Shown here: positions 27,069-36,016 of the stretch, in pieces
Layout of the letters: each line of letters starts with the position of its first letter
Position numbering within the stretch: the first letter of the stretch is position 1
Assembly: GCA_029879245.1 (NCBI GenBank)
Contig: JAOUQQ010000007.1
Span: forward strand, 1 to 50,981
Length of the DNA: 50,981 bases
Reading direction: 5' to 3'
Source of the DNA: Chromatiales bacterium
Lineage (GTDB): Bacteria > Pseudomonadota > Gammaproteobacteria > Thiohalomonadales > Thiohalomonadaceae
Program-made: the position numbers and the translations under genes
The notes under the pieces: generated by a model
Seen by the model: only the letters and a program-made list of their open reading frames with translations
Databases searched by the model: none
What the model was told of the DNA's origin: nothing

Positions 27069-27197
27069 CGGCCCTGTCCGCCCACCTACATAACTTCGCA
27101 TAATCTCTATTATGTAAAGTAGCGTATATGACGCAATACCAGATCGAATCTTTGGGTTTACTTCGGAGATATACGCGTGAGAAGTGTCTTTTGGCTC

Positions 27198-27779
27198 TTA
27201 ATCAGCCGATTCCGCATCCTGCGGCCCAATTTGCGGCAGTAGTTTGGCCATCCCCTCTTTGAGGGGTTTTACCAGGGCCGGGGCTTCGACCTCGATAATG
27301 GTCTCGATCACCCATTTATTGTCTGCGCCGCCCATCACAGCATCGATGTTGTTGGCAAAATAGCGCAGCATCGGGTAGCTGGGCGCACCATCGACGAGGT
27401 TGAATTCCGCGTAGCCATCTAACCGCTCATTGAGCTTTTCAACGAAGGGCGCCTGGTAGTCACCCTCACCCAGCTCTTCAATCTGGTTCTCTATCATCGT
27501 GTTAATGAGGTGGCCAGCCAGTGTCTGGGTAAAGCGCATCCGCTCATCCTGCGGTAATTCGTCGTAGGCAATGCGGTCTGCCAGTTGCAGTAAAAATATT
27601 CCAAATTCACCTATTGCATCAATAAGTTGGGCGTTATCTTTAAAGTTAAATCCATCATTGTAGAGCTTGTTTGCCGCCCCTGAGGCGAGCTTCCAGAGGT
27701 TCATCCCCATCGCCCCGGCAATGGTCTCAACCGACTTGGGCTTCTGCTTGTTGTGGAACTGGGTTCTGATACGTGCCAT
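27198..27779 (-). CDS. Conserved hypothetical helical protein
   Basis: 193 residues from the ATG at 27779, with GAGGAA 5 nt upstream; longer in-frame starts lack a ribosome site. The N-terminus is basic (ARIRTQFHNKQKPK) and the rest is mostly helical, without a signal peptide or membrane segment (GAMGMNLWKLAS, QTLAGHLINTMIENQIEEL, NKWVIETIIEVEAPALVKPL). Function is not recognised. It is divergent from the Sfum_1244-like gene, with a 116-nt shared promoter region. Confidence 0.65.
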   Translation of the reverse strand: MARIRTQFHNKQKPKSVETIAGAMGMNLWKLASGAANKLYNDGFNFKDNAQLIDAIGEFGIFLLQLADRIAYDELPQDERMRFTQTLAGHLINTMIENQIEELGEGDYQAPFVEKLNERLDGYAEFNLVDGAPSYPMLRYFANNIDAVMGGADNKWVIETIIEVEAPALVKPLKEGMAKLLPQIGPQDAESAD

Positions 27780-27895
27780 GGGGTTCCTCGTGCGGGTGTT
27801 GGCAGCGGCCGGGCTGCGTGCTAGCCTCAGGTAAAGGCCAACCATATTACTAGGTATTAATATGGTTCCTCAAGTCAGAGACAAGGGCATCGATT

Positions 27896-28939
27896 ATGAG
27901 GCATGAAGAGCACTTAGCGCTAACAGAACAGGTACAGCAGAACTGCCACCTCTCTGATGCCCACTTTGCCCGCGACTACTCGCTCTGTATCTATCTGTTG
28001 AAGATGCGTGAGTTCTATCGCTGGGAGCAGGGGATCGCGTTTGGCGAACCTCTGCCGAAGGGGCCGCTGGGAGAGTGGCTGACGGCGCGCGAGGCGCACT
28101 GGGAGACAATAGAAGAGAGCGACTTTGTGGCGCTTGAGCTCGATCAGACCCCGCTTCCCCCCTTTGAGAGCGCCCCTATCAACCAGCGGCTGGTGCAAAA
28201 CGGTATGGTCTATAGCGGCGGCTACTGTGGCGATAAGCCCCACTTTTTTCTAGCCGAACTGGAGCAGGTTGAGAAGATGGGAGAGACGACGATTTACATC
28301 TCCGGCCACGAGTTGGCCCGCGAACTGACCGCACCGCCGGCGATGAGTCTTGGAAATACCATCTTTCTGCGGCGTGAGTCGCTACGGCGGATGATCTGGG
28401 AGAAACTGGAGGAGTGGGGCTGGCAGGACCCCAACCGGGCGATTGCACGGGCCGCCGCCTACTACGACTTTGACAGCGACCTGCTGGGAGCACTCGATGC
28501 CATCACCGACGATGAGCTCAACACCCTGTTGCAGCATGAACTGGGCGAGCTGGCGGCAGGTGAGCTGCTGGGCGGTGAGTGGGAGGCGATGCTCACTGCC
28601 CTGCCCCGCTCTCGTGAACAGTTTCAGCTTCGTGCGATACGGGACCACCTGGTTGACTGTGAGCATACCCTGCCCCGACTTTTGCACGATGGACGCGAGG
28701 CGGCGATCCACTTCTACTTCGCCAACTTCACCACCATGCGCCGCGCCATCTTTCCGCTACTCCATAACGCCTATCTGCAGTGGCTTGATGGTGGTGATCG
28801 GCGTATCCTCCATCAGGCGTGCAGACGCGGTGCAGAGCACTGGCGCAAGCTGGCCGATGAGGCACTGGGGCGTTATCGTCACGGTGATGGCAAGCTGCGC
28901 AAGCGGCTGCAGATGAGTGATGAGGAGCTGATGCTTTAA
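27896..28939 (+). CDS. Sfum_1244-like conserved hypothetical protein
   Basis: 347 residues. It starts with a NCHLSDAHFARDYSLCIYLLKMREFYRWEQG motif region (about 16-46) that I associate with the Sfum_1244 family, found in sulfur-metabolising and other proteobacteria. That recall is not verified. The C-terminal half is helical with several His (QLRAIRDHLVDCEHTLPRLL, HFYFANFTTMRRAIFPLLHNAY). No catalytic motif is known to me. Its stop overlaps the start of the next gene (TAATG), so it is coupled to the acetyltransferase. Confidence 0.7.
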   Translation: MRHEEHLALTEQVQQNCHLSDAHFARDYSLCIYLLKMREFYRWEQGIAFGEPLPKGPLGEWLTAREAHWETIEESDFVALELDQTPLPPFESAPINQRLVQNGMVYSGGYCGDKPHFFLAELEQVEKMGETTIYISGHELARELTAPPAMSLGNTIFLRRESLRRMIWEKLEEWGWQDPNRAIARAAAYYDFDSDLLGALDAITDDELNTLLQHELGELAAGELLGGEWEAMLTALPRSREQFQLRAIRDHLVDCEHTLPRLLHDGREAAIHFYFANFTTMRRAIFPLLHNAYLQWLDGGDRRILHQACRRGAEHWRKLADEALGRYRHGDGKLRKRLQMSDEELML

Positions 28940-29385
28940 TGAGATGTTATACCGTTAAACGGGTGTGCTGGAGTGATGAGGCGGAGCCTTTGCGAAGGAT
29001 CCGTGAGAGCGTCTTCATGCAGGAGCAGCAGGTCCCCGCCGATCTGGAGTGGGATGGAGAGGATGAGGGTGCCATTCATCTGCTTGCCTATGACGATACA
29101 CATAGCGCCATTGGCTGTGCCCGTGTGCTTGCCGATGGGCATATCGGTCGCATGGCGGTACTCAAACCGTGGCGCGACAATGGGGTGGGCAGTGCACTGC
29201 TACGTGAGGCCATTGCGGTAGTGCGCGAGTTTGGCTGCGACGTCGCCTTTCTCGATGCCCAGTGTGAGGCGATCCCCTTCTATCAACGCGAACACTTTGT
29301 CGCAGAGGGTGAGGTCTTTCTGGATGCCGGAATTCCGCATCGAAAAATGAGGCTCCCCCTGTCACTTGAAGCTGCCGGGTACTAG
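28939..29385 (+). CDS. GNAT family N-acetyltransferase
   Basis: 148 residues, starting inside the previous stop. The GNAT fold is seen: RVLADGHIGRMAVLKPWRDNGVGSALLREAI contains motif A, R-x-x-G-x-G/A type (RDNGVGS, about 80-86), for acetyl-CoA binding. Further on come FLDAQCEAIPFYQREHF and GIPHRKM, both typical of the ElaA/YjcF branch. Substrate unknown. Confidence 0.87.
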   Translation: MRCYTVKRVCWSDEAEPLRRIRESVFMQEQQVPADLEWDGEDEGAIHLLAYDDTHSAIGCARVLADGHIGRMAVLKPWRDNGVGSALLREAIAVVREFGCDVAFLDAQCEAIPFYQREHFVAEGEVFLDAGIPHRKMRLPLSLEAAGY

Positions 29386-29428
29386 TATTAGGGTTGAGGG
29401 TAGCAAACAGATTAATGGTAGAGCAGCG

Positions 29429-29929
29429 ATGGACTACACACTCGACAGTGATAGCAGCAAACAGACCTTTGACAGCTCAGAGCAGAACCGGCAACTGGCG
29501 CTGCAACTGGTGGAACAGGCGAGCCATGAGGTTCTGATCGCCAGTTATGATTTTGATACGCGCATCTACAGCAATAGTGAATTTGTCGATGCCCTCTCCG
29601 CTCTTGCACGCAAACATCGCGACGCGCGGGTCAATATTCTGGTGTGGAACACTACCTCGGCGGTAAAAAACGGCCACCGCGTGATCGACCTGGCGCAGCG
29701 TCTCACCAGTAGCATCCACATCCACGAGCCAGACAGGGTACACAAGGACTTTGTCGAGTCGTTCATGGTGGTCGATGGCTGCGCCTATCTGCGCCGGCCC
29801 GTCGCCGATCGCTTTGAGGGAGAGGCCGACTTTCACGCCCCCCTCCTCGCCCGTGACCTGAAGGAGCGCTTTATGGAGATGTGGGAGCGCTCTACCCCCA
29901 GCTCCGAATTCCGTCGCCTGAGAATCTAG
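29429..29929 (+). CDS. PLD-like fold protein without the catalytic HKD (DUF7931-like)
   Basis: 166 residues from the ATG at 29429; the upstream TTG extension overlaps the GNAT gene and has no ribosome site. The VLIASYDFDTRIYSNSEFVDALS and NILVWNTTSAVKNGHRVIDLAQRL pattern is that of a phospholipase D-like half domain, but HxKxxxxD is replaced by RVHKDFVESFMVVDG, so catalysis is doubtful. It is coupled with the GNAT and secretin-like genes. The DUF name is from memory. Confidence 0.6.
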   Translation: MDYTLDSDSSKQTFDSSEQNRQLALQLVEQASHEVLIASYDFDTRIYSNSEFVDALSALARKHRDARVNILVWNTTSAVKNGHRVIDLAQRLTSSIHIHEPDRVHKDFVESFMVVDGCAYLRRPVADRFEGEADFHAPLLARDLKERFMEMWERSTPSSEFRRLRI

Positions 29930-29932
29930 CCG

Positions 29933-30703
29933 ATGCGGCCTCTGCTTCTGCTCTCACTCCTGCTGCTACCGCCTGCAGCGCTGGCACAGTTAAACTTTAT
30001 TACCCTGCATCATCGTAACGCCGAACAGTTGCTGCCGCTGTTGCAACCGGTAGTCGATGAGGGGATACGCCTTAGCGGTCAGGGGCCGACACTGATTGTC
30101 AACAGTCGTCCGGAGCAGTTGGCAGAGATTCAGCAACTGGTTGCGCAGCTTGATACCCCGTTGCGCTCACTGCTGATCACGGTGAGCCAGGGTGATGGTG
30201 AAGCCACCACGGGGCTAAGTGGTGACATTCACGATGAGCTACAACGGCCAACGATACATATCGCCGCAACCGCGAAAAAGTCACGTGAGAGTGTGAGGCA
30301 ACAGATTCGCGTGATCGAGGGCGAATGGGCCTTGATCTCTGCCGGTGAGTCGGTGCCGTTTGTGACACAAACCACCACGCAATCACATCGCGGCGTTACC
30401 ACACAGAAGTCGGTCGACTATCGTGACCTGCAGAGCGGATTTGAGGTACGCCCGCGTCTGAGTGGTGAGCGGGTCACCCTGGAGGTTCGTCCCTTTCGCG
30501 CCAAACGCTCAGATGATAACAGTGCCGTGATCGAACAGCAGACGATCGACACCACCGTTAGTGGCACGCTGGGCGAATGGATCGAGATTGGTGGTGTGAG
30601 TGAAGATAGGTCGCACGATCGTCTTGGCACCGTTTATGCCACAGGCAAACAACAGACCACAACCCGTAACGTTAAACTGAAGGTTGAACCCCTTCCCAAC
30701 TAA
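29933..30703 (+). CDS. Exported secretin-domain-like protein
   Basis: 256 residues, with a Leu-rich signal peptide cleaved near ALAQ (residue 19). It has an N1-type secretin domain (ITLHHRNAEQLLPLLQPVV, TLIVNSRPEQLAEIQQLVAQLD), then a part resembling the start of the secretin channel (GEWALISAGESVPFV, DLQSGFEVRPRL). Full secretins are 400-700 residues, so it lacks most of the channel and cannot form one alone. It overlaps no pilus or type II secretion genes. A periplasmic adaptor role is inference. Confidence 0.7.
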   Translation: MRPLLLLSLLLLPPAALAQLNFITLHHRNAEQLLPLLQPVVDEGIRLSGQGPTLIVNSRPEQLAEIQQLVAQLDTPLRSLLITVSQGDGEATTGLSGDIHDELQRPTIHIAATAKKSRESVRQQIRVIEGEWALISAGESVPFVTQTTTQSHRGVTTQKSVDYRDLQSGFEVRPRLSGERVTLEVRPFRAKRSDDNSAVIEQQTIDTTVSGTLGEWIEIGGVSEDRSHDRLGTVYATGKQQTTTRNVKLKVEPLPN

Positions 30704-30715
30704 CCCCACAGGCCC

Positions 30716-32509
30716 ATGCAACAACACCCCGTACACTATCGCGTAATGCCCTCTGATCCAGCGGCTCATCTCTTTACCGTTGAGCTGACGATTCAGCAAC
30801 CCAACCCTGATGGCCAGCGCCTCTCGCTGCCTGCGTGGATCCCCGGTAGCTATATGATCCGCGACTTTGCCAGGAACATTGTCACCATCACCGCTGAGTG
30901 TTGTGGCAGGGCCGTGACACTGCATAAGATCGACAAACAGGCATGGCAGGCTGATCCGTGTGACGGTGCGTTACAGATCCGCTACACCGTCTACGCCTGG
31001 GACCTCTCGGTACGCAGCGCCCACTTTGACCAGCAACACGCCTACTTTAATGGCACCAGTCTCTTTCTACGGGTAGCAGGGCAGGATGAGGTGTCATGTA
31101 GTGTCGAGCTGCTGCCGCCAGAGGGGGATGAGTATCAAAGCTGGTGTGTCGCCACCACTCTGCCGCTAAACGGTGCCACCCTCTACGGCTTTGGCGGCTA
31201 CCAGGCGGCCGATTACGATGAGCTGATCGACCATCCGGTAGAGATGGCAGACTTTACGCTGATCAAGTTTGAGGCTCGAGGTACGCCACATGAAGTGGCT
31301 ATCACCGGTAAACACTATGCCGACTGCGGTCGCATCGCAGATGACCTGAAAAAGATCTGCGAGTATGATATCGACCTCTTTGGCGAACTTCCCGAGATGG
31401 CGCGTTACCTCTTTCAGGTGATGGCCGTTGGCGAAGGTTACGGCGGACTGGAGCATCGCAGTTCCACCTCCCTGCTCTGCTCGCGCGATGACCTGCCAGT
31501 TAAAGGTGGGGACAAGATCAGTGAAGGTTATCGAAACTTCCTCGGCCTCTGCGCTCACGAGTACTTTCACACCTGGAATGTTAAGCGCATTAAACCTGCC
31601 GTCTACCTCCCCTACGACCTGCAGCAGGAGACCCACACACCACTGCTCTGGTTCTTTGAGGGGGTGACCAGCTACTACGACGACCTTACCCTCTACCGCA
31701 GTGGCTGTATCGACAAAGAGAGCTACCTCGAGTTACTCGGTCAACAACTCACCCGCCTGCTGCGAACCCCCGGGCGTAACAAACAGACGGTGAGTGATTC
31801 AAGCTTCGACGCCTGGACAAAACTATACAAGGCGGACGAAAACGCAACCAACGCGATCGTCAGCTATTACAACAAGGGGGCAGTTGTTGCACTCTGCCTC
31901 GATCTCACCATTCGCAAGATGAGCAATAACAGAAAATCACTCGACGATGTGATGCGTGCCCTGTGGCAACACCATGGAAAACCGCTGATTGGTGTGAGCA
32001 GCGAGGGTCTGGAACAGTTTATCAGCGAGGTAAGTGGTGTTGAGTTAAAACCCTTTTTCGATCTTGCCTTGCGCAGCACTGATGATCTACCGGTAGCTGA
32101 GTTACTATGCGGCTTTAATGTTACCTACCACACCCGCCCTGCCGATGGCGCCGATGACAAGGGTGGTAAGGCGGGTAATGGAAAACGGCCACCCCACTAC
32201 ACCGGGCTGCGCCTTGCCGCGGAGAGTGGTAGTGCCAAAGTAACTGCTGTACTAAATGGTTCACCGGCACACCTGGCCGGGATTAGTGCAGGAGATGTGA
32301 TCATTGCGGTAGATTGGCTAAAGAGCGATCAGGGTAAGATCAGCAAACATCTAGCTCGGTTTGCCATTGGTGATAGTGTGGTATTGCACGGTTTTCGCCG
32401 GGATGAGCTAAAAGAGTGGACGCTGGTTCTAGATACACCTATAGCTGATACTGTTTGGCTCTCCACTTCAGATAGTACAGACAAGCAACTGTGGCATAGA
32501 TCACGTTAA
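30716..32509 (+). CDS. M61 family metallopeptidase (glycyl aminopeptidase type)
   Basis: 597 residues, no signal peptide. Beta-rich N-terminal domain; zinc motif HEYFH at 281-285 followed by TWNVKRIKP; the third zinc ligand Glu is probably in WFFEGVTSYYDD; and a PDZ-like domain near the C-terminus (GSPAHLAGISAGDVIIAVDWL). Length and order match the M61 family (about 590-620). It lies 12 nt after the secretin-like gene. Confidence 0.92.
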   Translation: MQQHPVHYRVMPSDPAAHLFTVELTIQQPNPDGQRLSLPAWIPGSYMIRDFARNIVTITAECCGRAVTLHKIDKQAWQADPCDGALQIRYTVYAWDLSVRSAHFDQQHAYFNGTSLFLRVAGQDEVSCSVELLPPEGDEYQSWCVATTLPLNGATLYGFGGYQAADYDELIDHPVEMADFTLIKFEARGTPHEVAITGKHYADCGRIADDLKKICEYDIDLFGELPEMARYLFQVMAVGEGYGGLEHRSSTSLLCSRDDLPVKGGDKISEGYRNFLGLCAHEYFHTWNVKRIKPAVYLPYDLQQETHTPLLWFFEGVTSYYDDLTLYRSGCIDKESYLELLGQQLTRLLRTPGRNKQTVSDSSFDAWTKLYKADENATNAIVSYYNKGAVVALCLDLTIRKMSNNRKSLDDVMRALWQHHGKPLIGVSSEGLEQFISEVSGVELKPFFDLALRSTDDLPVAELLCGFNVTYHTRPADGADDKGGKAGNGKRPPHYTGLRLAAESGSAKVTAVLNGSPAHLAGISAGDVIIAVDWLKSDQGKISKHLARFAIGDSVVLHGFRRDELKEWTLVLDTPIADTVWLSTSDSTDKQLWHRSR

Positions 32510-32725
32510 ATTTTGTATCGTGGTACAGATAATTTTTCGACTTATATCCCTATTTTGATAATTTCCTGACTAATAACCGTAATATTGGTGTTTCGTCACA
32601 TTATAATCCTTTCTTCTTGATATAGAGTCTCCTGTAATACAAACGTTTATAGATGAGTGATCTGATCAGCATACGGGGTAGGTCATTCATCATATGAAAG
32701 AATAAATATATTGGAGGGGTCTTTC

Positions 32726-34114
32726 ATGAGTGAACTCTATATCTGGCCTGATATGCCGTTTCTCTCTATCAGCGTTCTGGTAGCTGCGAGCATGGTATTT
32801 CTCTATCTCGCGCGAACCCCCATGCAAAAGGCGCTGGAGAGTATAGATGAGGGTATCGCAGGCGGACTCACCAGAATCTCCGCCTGGATTAATTTAGTCG
32901 TCGTTAAGATGCGTGACAAAAACCGCCAGGTTCTCCTGGAGTCGAGTATTGCCGAAACGGAGGATAAGATACTGCACGAGTTTAGGCGAATGGAGTCAGG
33001 GTATGTGAAACACCTCGCCGACTACCCTGCACTGCATCTTAAGCTGGATGAGAGTATCGCCATCGTTGATGCAGACTATACCGAGTGTGGCCAGGTAATT
33101 CCTGAGGCGCCCGGCTGGAACGATGCCGCTGCATCTATCGCCCAGATCAAGAGCAACGGCTCCAGTGATCGGATGATCGAGAAGATGCTGAAAGAACTGC
33201 ACAAGTCTGCTATTGAGGGTGAGAAAAATGCCTTATCCGAGATGCGCAAAACCGCCTCACAGCGTCACAAGATCCTCTCTGGCATGTCATCCACATGGGG
33301 GAAAATTCTCAAGATAATGAAGACAGTTGAGTCGAAGGTCTCACTGGTACTGGAGACTACCCACAAGATCGAAAAATTCATGAAGGAGTATGATGCCATT
33401 CGTCAGGGGGGCGAACAATCTATCGATATGCTCTCCTCGCGCGCAACCAAGCTCTTCATCTTCTCCATGTTAGTGATTCTGGTCGCCGGTTTTGGTGCCT
33501 TTATCAACTTTCAGCTCATCGCCCTGCCGATGTCTGAACTGGTACCCGCCGGTACCCGTGTGCTGGGGCTACAGGTATCAGATGTCGCGGCACTGGTTAT
33601 AGTGACTCTGGAGGTGGTGCTGGGTATCTTCCTGATGGAGGCGTTGGGGATCACCAATATCTTCCCGCAGATCTCCAGTATGACCATGGGCAAGCGTCGT
33701 CTGCTGCTCTATGCATCTATACTGGGGCTCTTCTTTCTTGCGTCGGTAGAAGCCGCACTTGCAGTGCTGCGTGAGCATATTGCCGAGACCAACGCAGCGA
33801 CGACTCAGGCGCTGGCGGGTAAGGCAATAACCGCCAGTGAGAGCGATTCAAACATTACGGTTATTGGCCAGGCGACCCTCGGCTTCGTGCTTCCCTGGAT
33901 CCTGGCAATGGTTGCCGTACCGCTGGAGATGTTGATCGAGAGTGGCCAGCATGTGCTGACCAAACTGCTCATCCTGATCATCATCCTGTTGGGCTACATC
34001 GTTGGTATTCTGGGTCACATCCTCAATACGGCAATGAAGGCGTTCGTTCACCTCTATGATGCCTATATCATCGTGCCGATGAAGATCGGCGAACTGATTA
34101 GTCGTAAATCCTAG
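32726..34114 (+). CDS. Multi-pass membrane protein of unknown function
   Basis: 462 residues from the ATG at 32726, with GGAGGGG 8 nt upstream. One N-terminal helix (about 10-30), a long helical, coiled-coil-prone region (about 40-235), then about five helices in the C-terminal half (FIFSMLVILVAGFGAFINF, VIVTLEVVLGIFLMEAL, LLLYASILGLFFLASVEAAL and others). No family is recognised. It is followed after 27 nt by a vWA-like lipoprotein, and the two look like a functional pair. The 216-nt gap upstream contains no gene. Confidence 0.75.
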   Translation: MSELYIWPDMPFLSISVLVAASMVFLYLARTPMQKALESIDEGIAGGLTRISAWINLVVVKMRDKNRQVLLESSIAETEDKILHEFRRMESGYVKHLADYPALHLKLDESIAIVDADYTECGQVIPEAPGWNDAAASIAQIKSNGSSDRMIEKMLKELHKSAIEGEKNALSEMRKTASQRHKILSGMSSTWGKILKIMKTVESKVSLVLETTHKIEKFMKEYDAIRQGGEQSIDMLSSRATKLFIFSMLVILVAGFGAFINFQLIALPMSELVPAGTRVLGLQVSDVAALVIVTLEVVLGIFLMEALGITNIFPQISSMTMGKRRLLLYASILGLFFLASVEAALAVLREHIAETNAATTQALAGKAITASESDSNITVIGQATLGFVLPWILAMVAVPLEMLIESGQHVLTKLLILIIILLGYIVGILGHILNTAMKAFVHLYDAYIIVPMKIGELISRKS

Positions 34115-34141
34115 CGCGCGGTAATGAGGAGTGGAACAGTG

Positions 34142-34813
34142 ATGATTAAGCGAGCACTTTATACAGGCATTGTCGCCGCCTCTGCCATAACGCTGAGCTC
34201 CTGCTCAGACAATAGGGATTATGAGACTGCGATCTGTGCCCTGGCGGATATCTCTGGCACCTATGCGCAGGAGAAGGAGAGTATGGTCAATATCATTAAG
34301 GCGGGCATTCTTCCCAAACTGCTGCCGGGGGATAGCCTCTACCTTATCACCATCAACAGCAGCAGCTTTGATGAAAATAACATCAAGGCACAGCTAAAGC
34401 TCGACTACCGGCCATCCCAGGCCAATCGGCAACGACTAGAATTCTCTGAGACGCTGGACAAATTTGTTAAGGATAAGGAGAAATCGAGTCATACCGACAT
34501 CAGTGGCGCGATGATGCTCTGTGGCGGGCAGCTGAAGAAGACACAGGCGGGTACCCAACTTATGTTTATTTTTAGTGACATGAAGGAGGAGCTAAAGCCG
34601 GGGCTTAAACGCAGCTTTAATAAAGATGAGTTTAACAGTATCGATATCACGGCGATGAATGTTATTAAGCTTAAGGCCGATAACATCGACCCGCAAAAAT
34701 ACCGCTCACGGATGGAGAAGTGGGGGAAACGGGTAATGGATCATGGTGCCAGGAGCTGGAATGCCGATCTGGAGCCCGCGGATATTACCGAATACATTGA
34801 CGACAAGCGCTAA
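34142..34813 (+). CDS. vWA-like lipoprotein
   Basis: 223 residues from the ATG at 34142 (GAGGAG upstream). A lipobox, LSSC, lies near residue 21. The mature part resembles a von Willebrand A domain: DISGT in place of DxSxS, a hydrophobic strand SLYLITINS, the second MIDAS threonine in SHTDISGAM, and the strand LMFIFSDMKEE with the third MIDAS Asp. It probably binds a divalent ion and a partner. Partner and function are unknown; the upstream membrane protein is the obvious candidate. Confidence 0.65.
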   Translation: MIKRALYTGIVAASAITLSSCSDNRDYETAICALADISGTYAQEKESMVNIIKAGILPKLLPGDSLYLITINSSSFDENNIKAQLKLDYRPSQANRQRLEFSETLDKFVKDKEKSSHTDISGAMMLCGGQLKKTQAGTQLMFIFSDMKEELKPGLKRSFNKDEFNSIDITAMNVIKLKADNIDPQKYRSRMEKWGKRVMDHGARSWNADLEPADITEYIDDKR

Positions 34814-34834
34814 AAGCAATTAGTCATAATTGAG

Positions 34835-34870
34835 AGGCGGGGCCCTGGGCAATCGGGTACCGCCTTTTTT
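34835..34870 (+). terminator. Intrinsic terminator after the vWA lipoprotein
   Basis: AGGCGG (34835-34840) and CCGCCT (34860-34865) form the base of an imperfect hairpin followed by TTTTTT. Confidence 0.75.
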
Positions 34871-34937
34871 GGTTGTACAATTCATCGCAGGCAATTACGC
34901 TACAGTATCAAACTGATGGAGATCCACTGGCTATCAC

Positions 34938-36014
34938 ATGTCTCTAAACTCAATGATCTTACGTCTCCTGCAACTTGCCATATGGATGACGATTTTAACA
35001 ACCACCGCACTCAATGCCAGTGAGATAAAATCCGATGAGGCGATCACCTACTTCCCTACTAATGGTTACTATAATGAGAGGTCGGCTGAGTGGCGGATAC
35101 CGATCCATGGCTGGATCTATGAGGCAGAGTACGACTCACTGTGGCGTAATGGCGCTATGGCGTTACTCAAGTTGCGGCTTGGGCTTGAAGATGGAATGGA
35201 CGGTAGTGAGCATCTAAAAGCACGCGGATGGCCCTTTATTGTTGATAATGAGCGCGGCAAAGCGCTTAGCATCGCCTTTAGCGATACCTCGCTAACACTC
35301 CACCCATCAGAGGCCAATGGTCATTTTCATGGTGAAGTGACGCTGCAAGAAAAAGGGATGCTACAGCTCGACCTTGAGCCATGGATTGCCTTTACAACCG
35401 TAATGCCGGAGGGTGACAACCGTAGCTTCACGGCCTCTGTGCAGTTACTCTCTCCTACCGGGCTTTCTGTCATCTCCGATATCGATGACACTATCAAGCA
35501 CAGCCACGTTCTTGATCACGAAGAGTTACTGAAGAACACCTTTATTCGTGACTTCAAGGCAGTACCAGGCATGTCACAACAGTATCGTAAGTGGCAACAG
35601 CAGGAGGCAGCCTTTCATTATGTCACCGGTTCACCGTGGCAGCTCTACCCGGCGCTGAGTGATTTTGTTGTGCAACACGACTTTCCACGCGGCAGTTTTA
35701 TGATGAGGGAGCTTCGTATCAAAGATCGTTCACTAATCGACTTTCTCGGCTCCTCGTTCGATTATAAGGTGAGCGCGATCAGCGAGCTTCTGCAACGCTA
35801 TCCCCTACGCCACTTTATTCTGGTGGGTGACTCCGGAGAGAGAGATCCAGAGATCTATAGTGAGATAGCAAAACGATATCCGAAACAGATCCGTGCCATT
35901 TATATTCGCAATGTGACGGATGAAAAAGCGAGTGATGAACGTTTTAAACAGCTATTTACCGAACTACCCGATACACGATGGAAGCTGTTTAACCGTGCAG
36001 AGGAGCTGGAGTAG
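34938..36014 (+). CDS. App1-type phosphatidate phosphatase domain protein (DUF2183)
   Basis: 358 residues with an N-terminal signal peptide (LQLAIWMTILTTTALNA). The HAD-like App1 domain is seen: DIDDT at 181-185 as DxDxT, VTGSPWQLYPAL, the conserved lysine region LRIKDRSLIDF, and LVGDSGERDPEIYSEI. In fungi App1 dephosphorylates phosphatidate; the substrate of the bacterial exported form is unknown. It converges on bioA with a 2-nt gap. Confidence 0.88.
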   Translation: MSLNSMILRLLQLAIWMTILTTTALNASEIKSDEAITYFPTNGYYNERSAEWRIPIHGWIYEAEYDSLWRNGAMALLKLRLGLEDGMDGSEHLKARGWPFIVDNERGKALSIAFSDTSLTLHPSEANGHFHGEVTLQEKGMLQLDLEPWIAFTTVMPEGDNRSFTASVQLLSPTGLSVISDIDDTIKHSHVLDHEELLKNTFIRDFKAVPGMSQQYRKWQQQEAAFHYVTGSPWQLYPALSDFVVQHDFPRGSFMMRELRIKDRSLIDFLGSSFDYKVSAISELLQRYPLRHFILVGDSGERDPEIYSEIAKRYPKQIRAIYIRNVTDEKASDERFKQLFTELPDTRWKLFNRAEELE

Positions 36015-36016
36015 AG

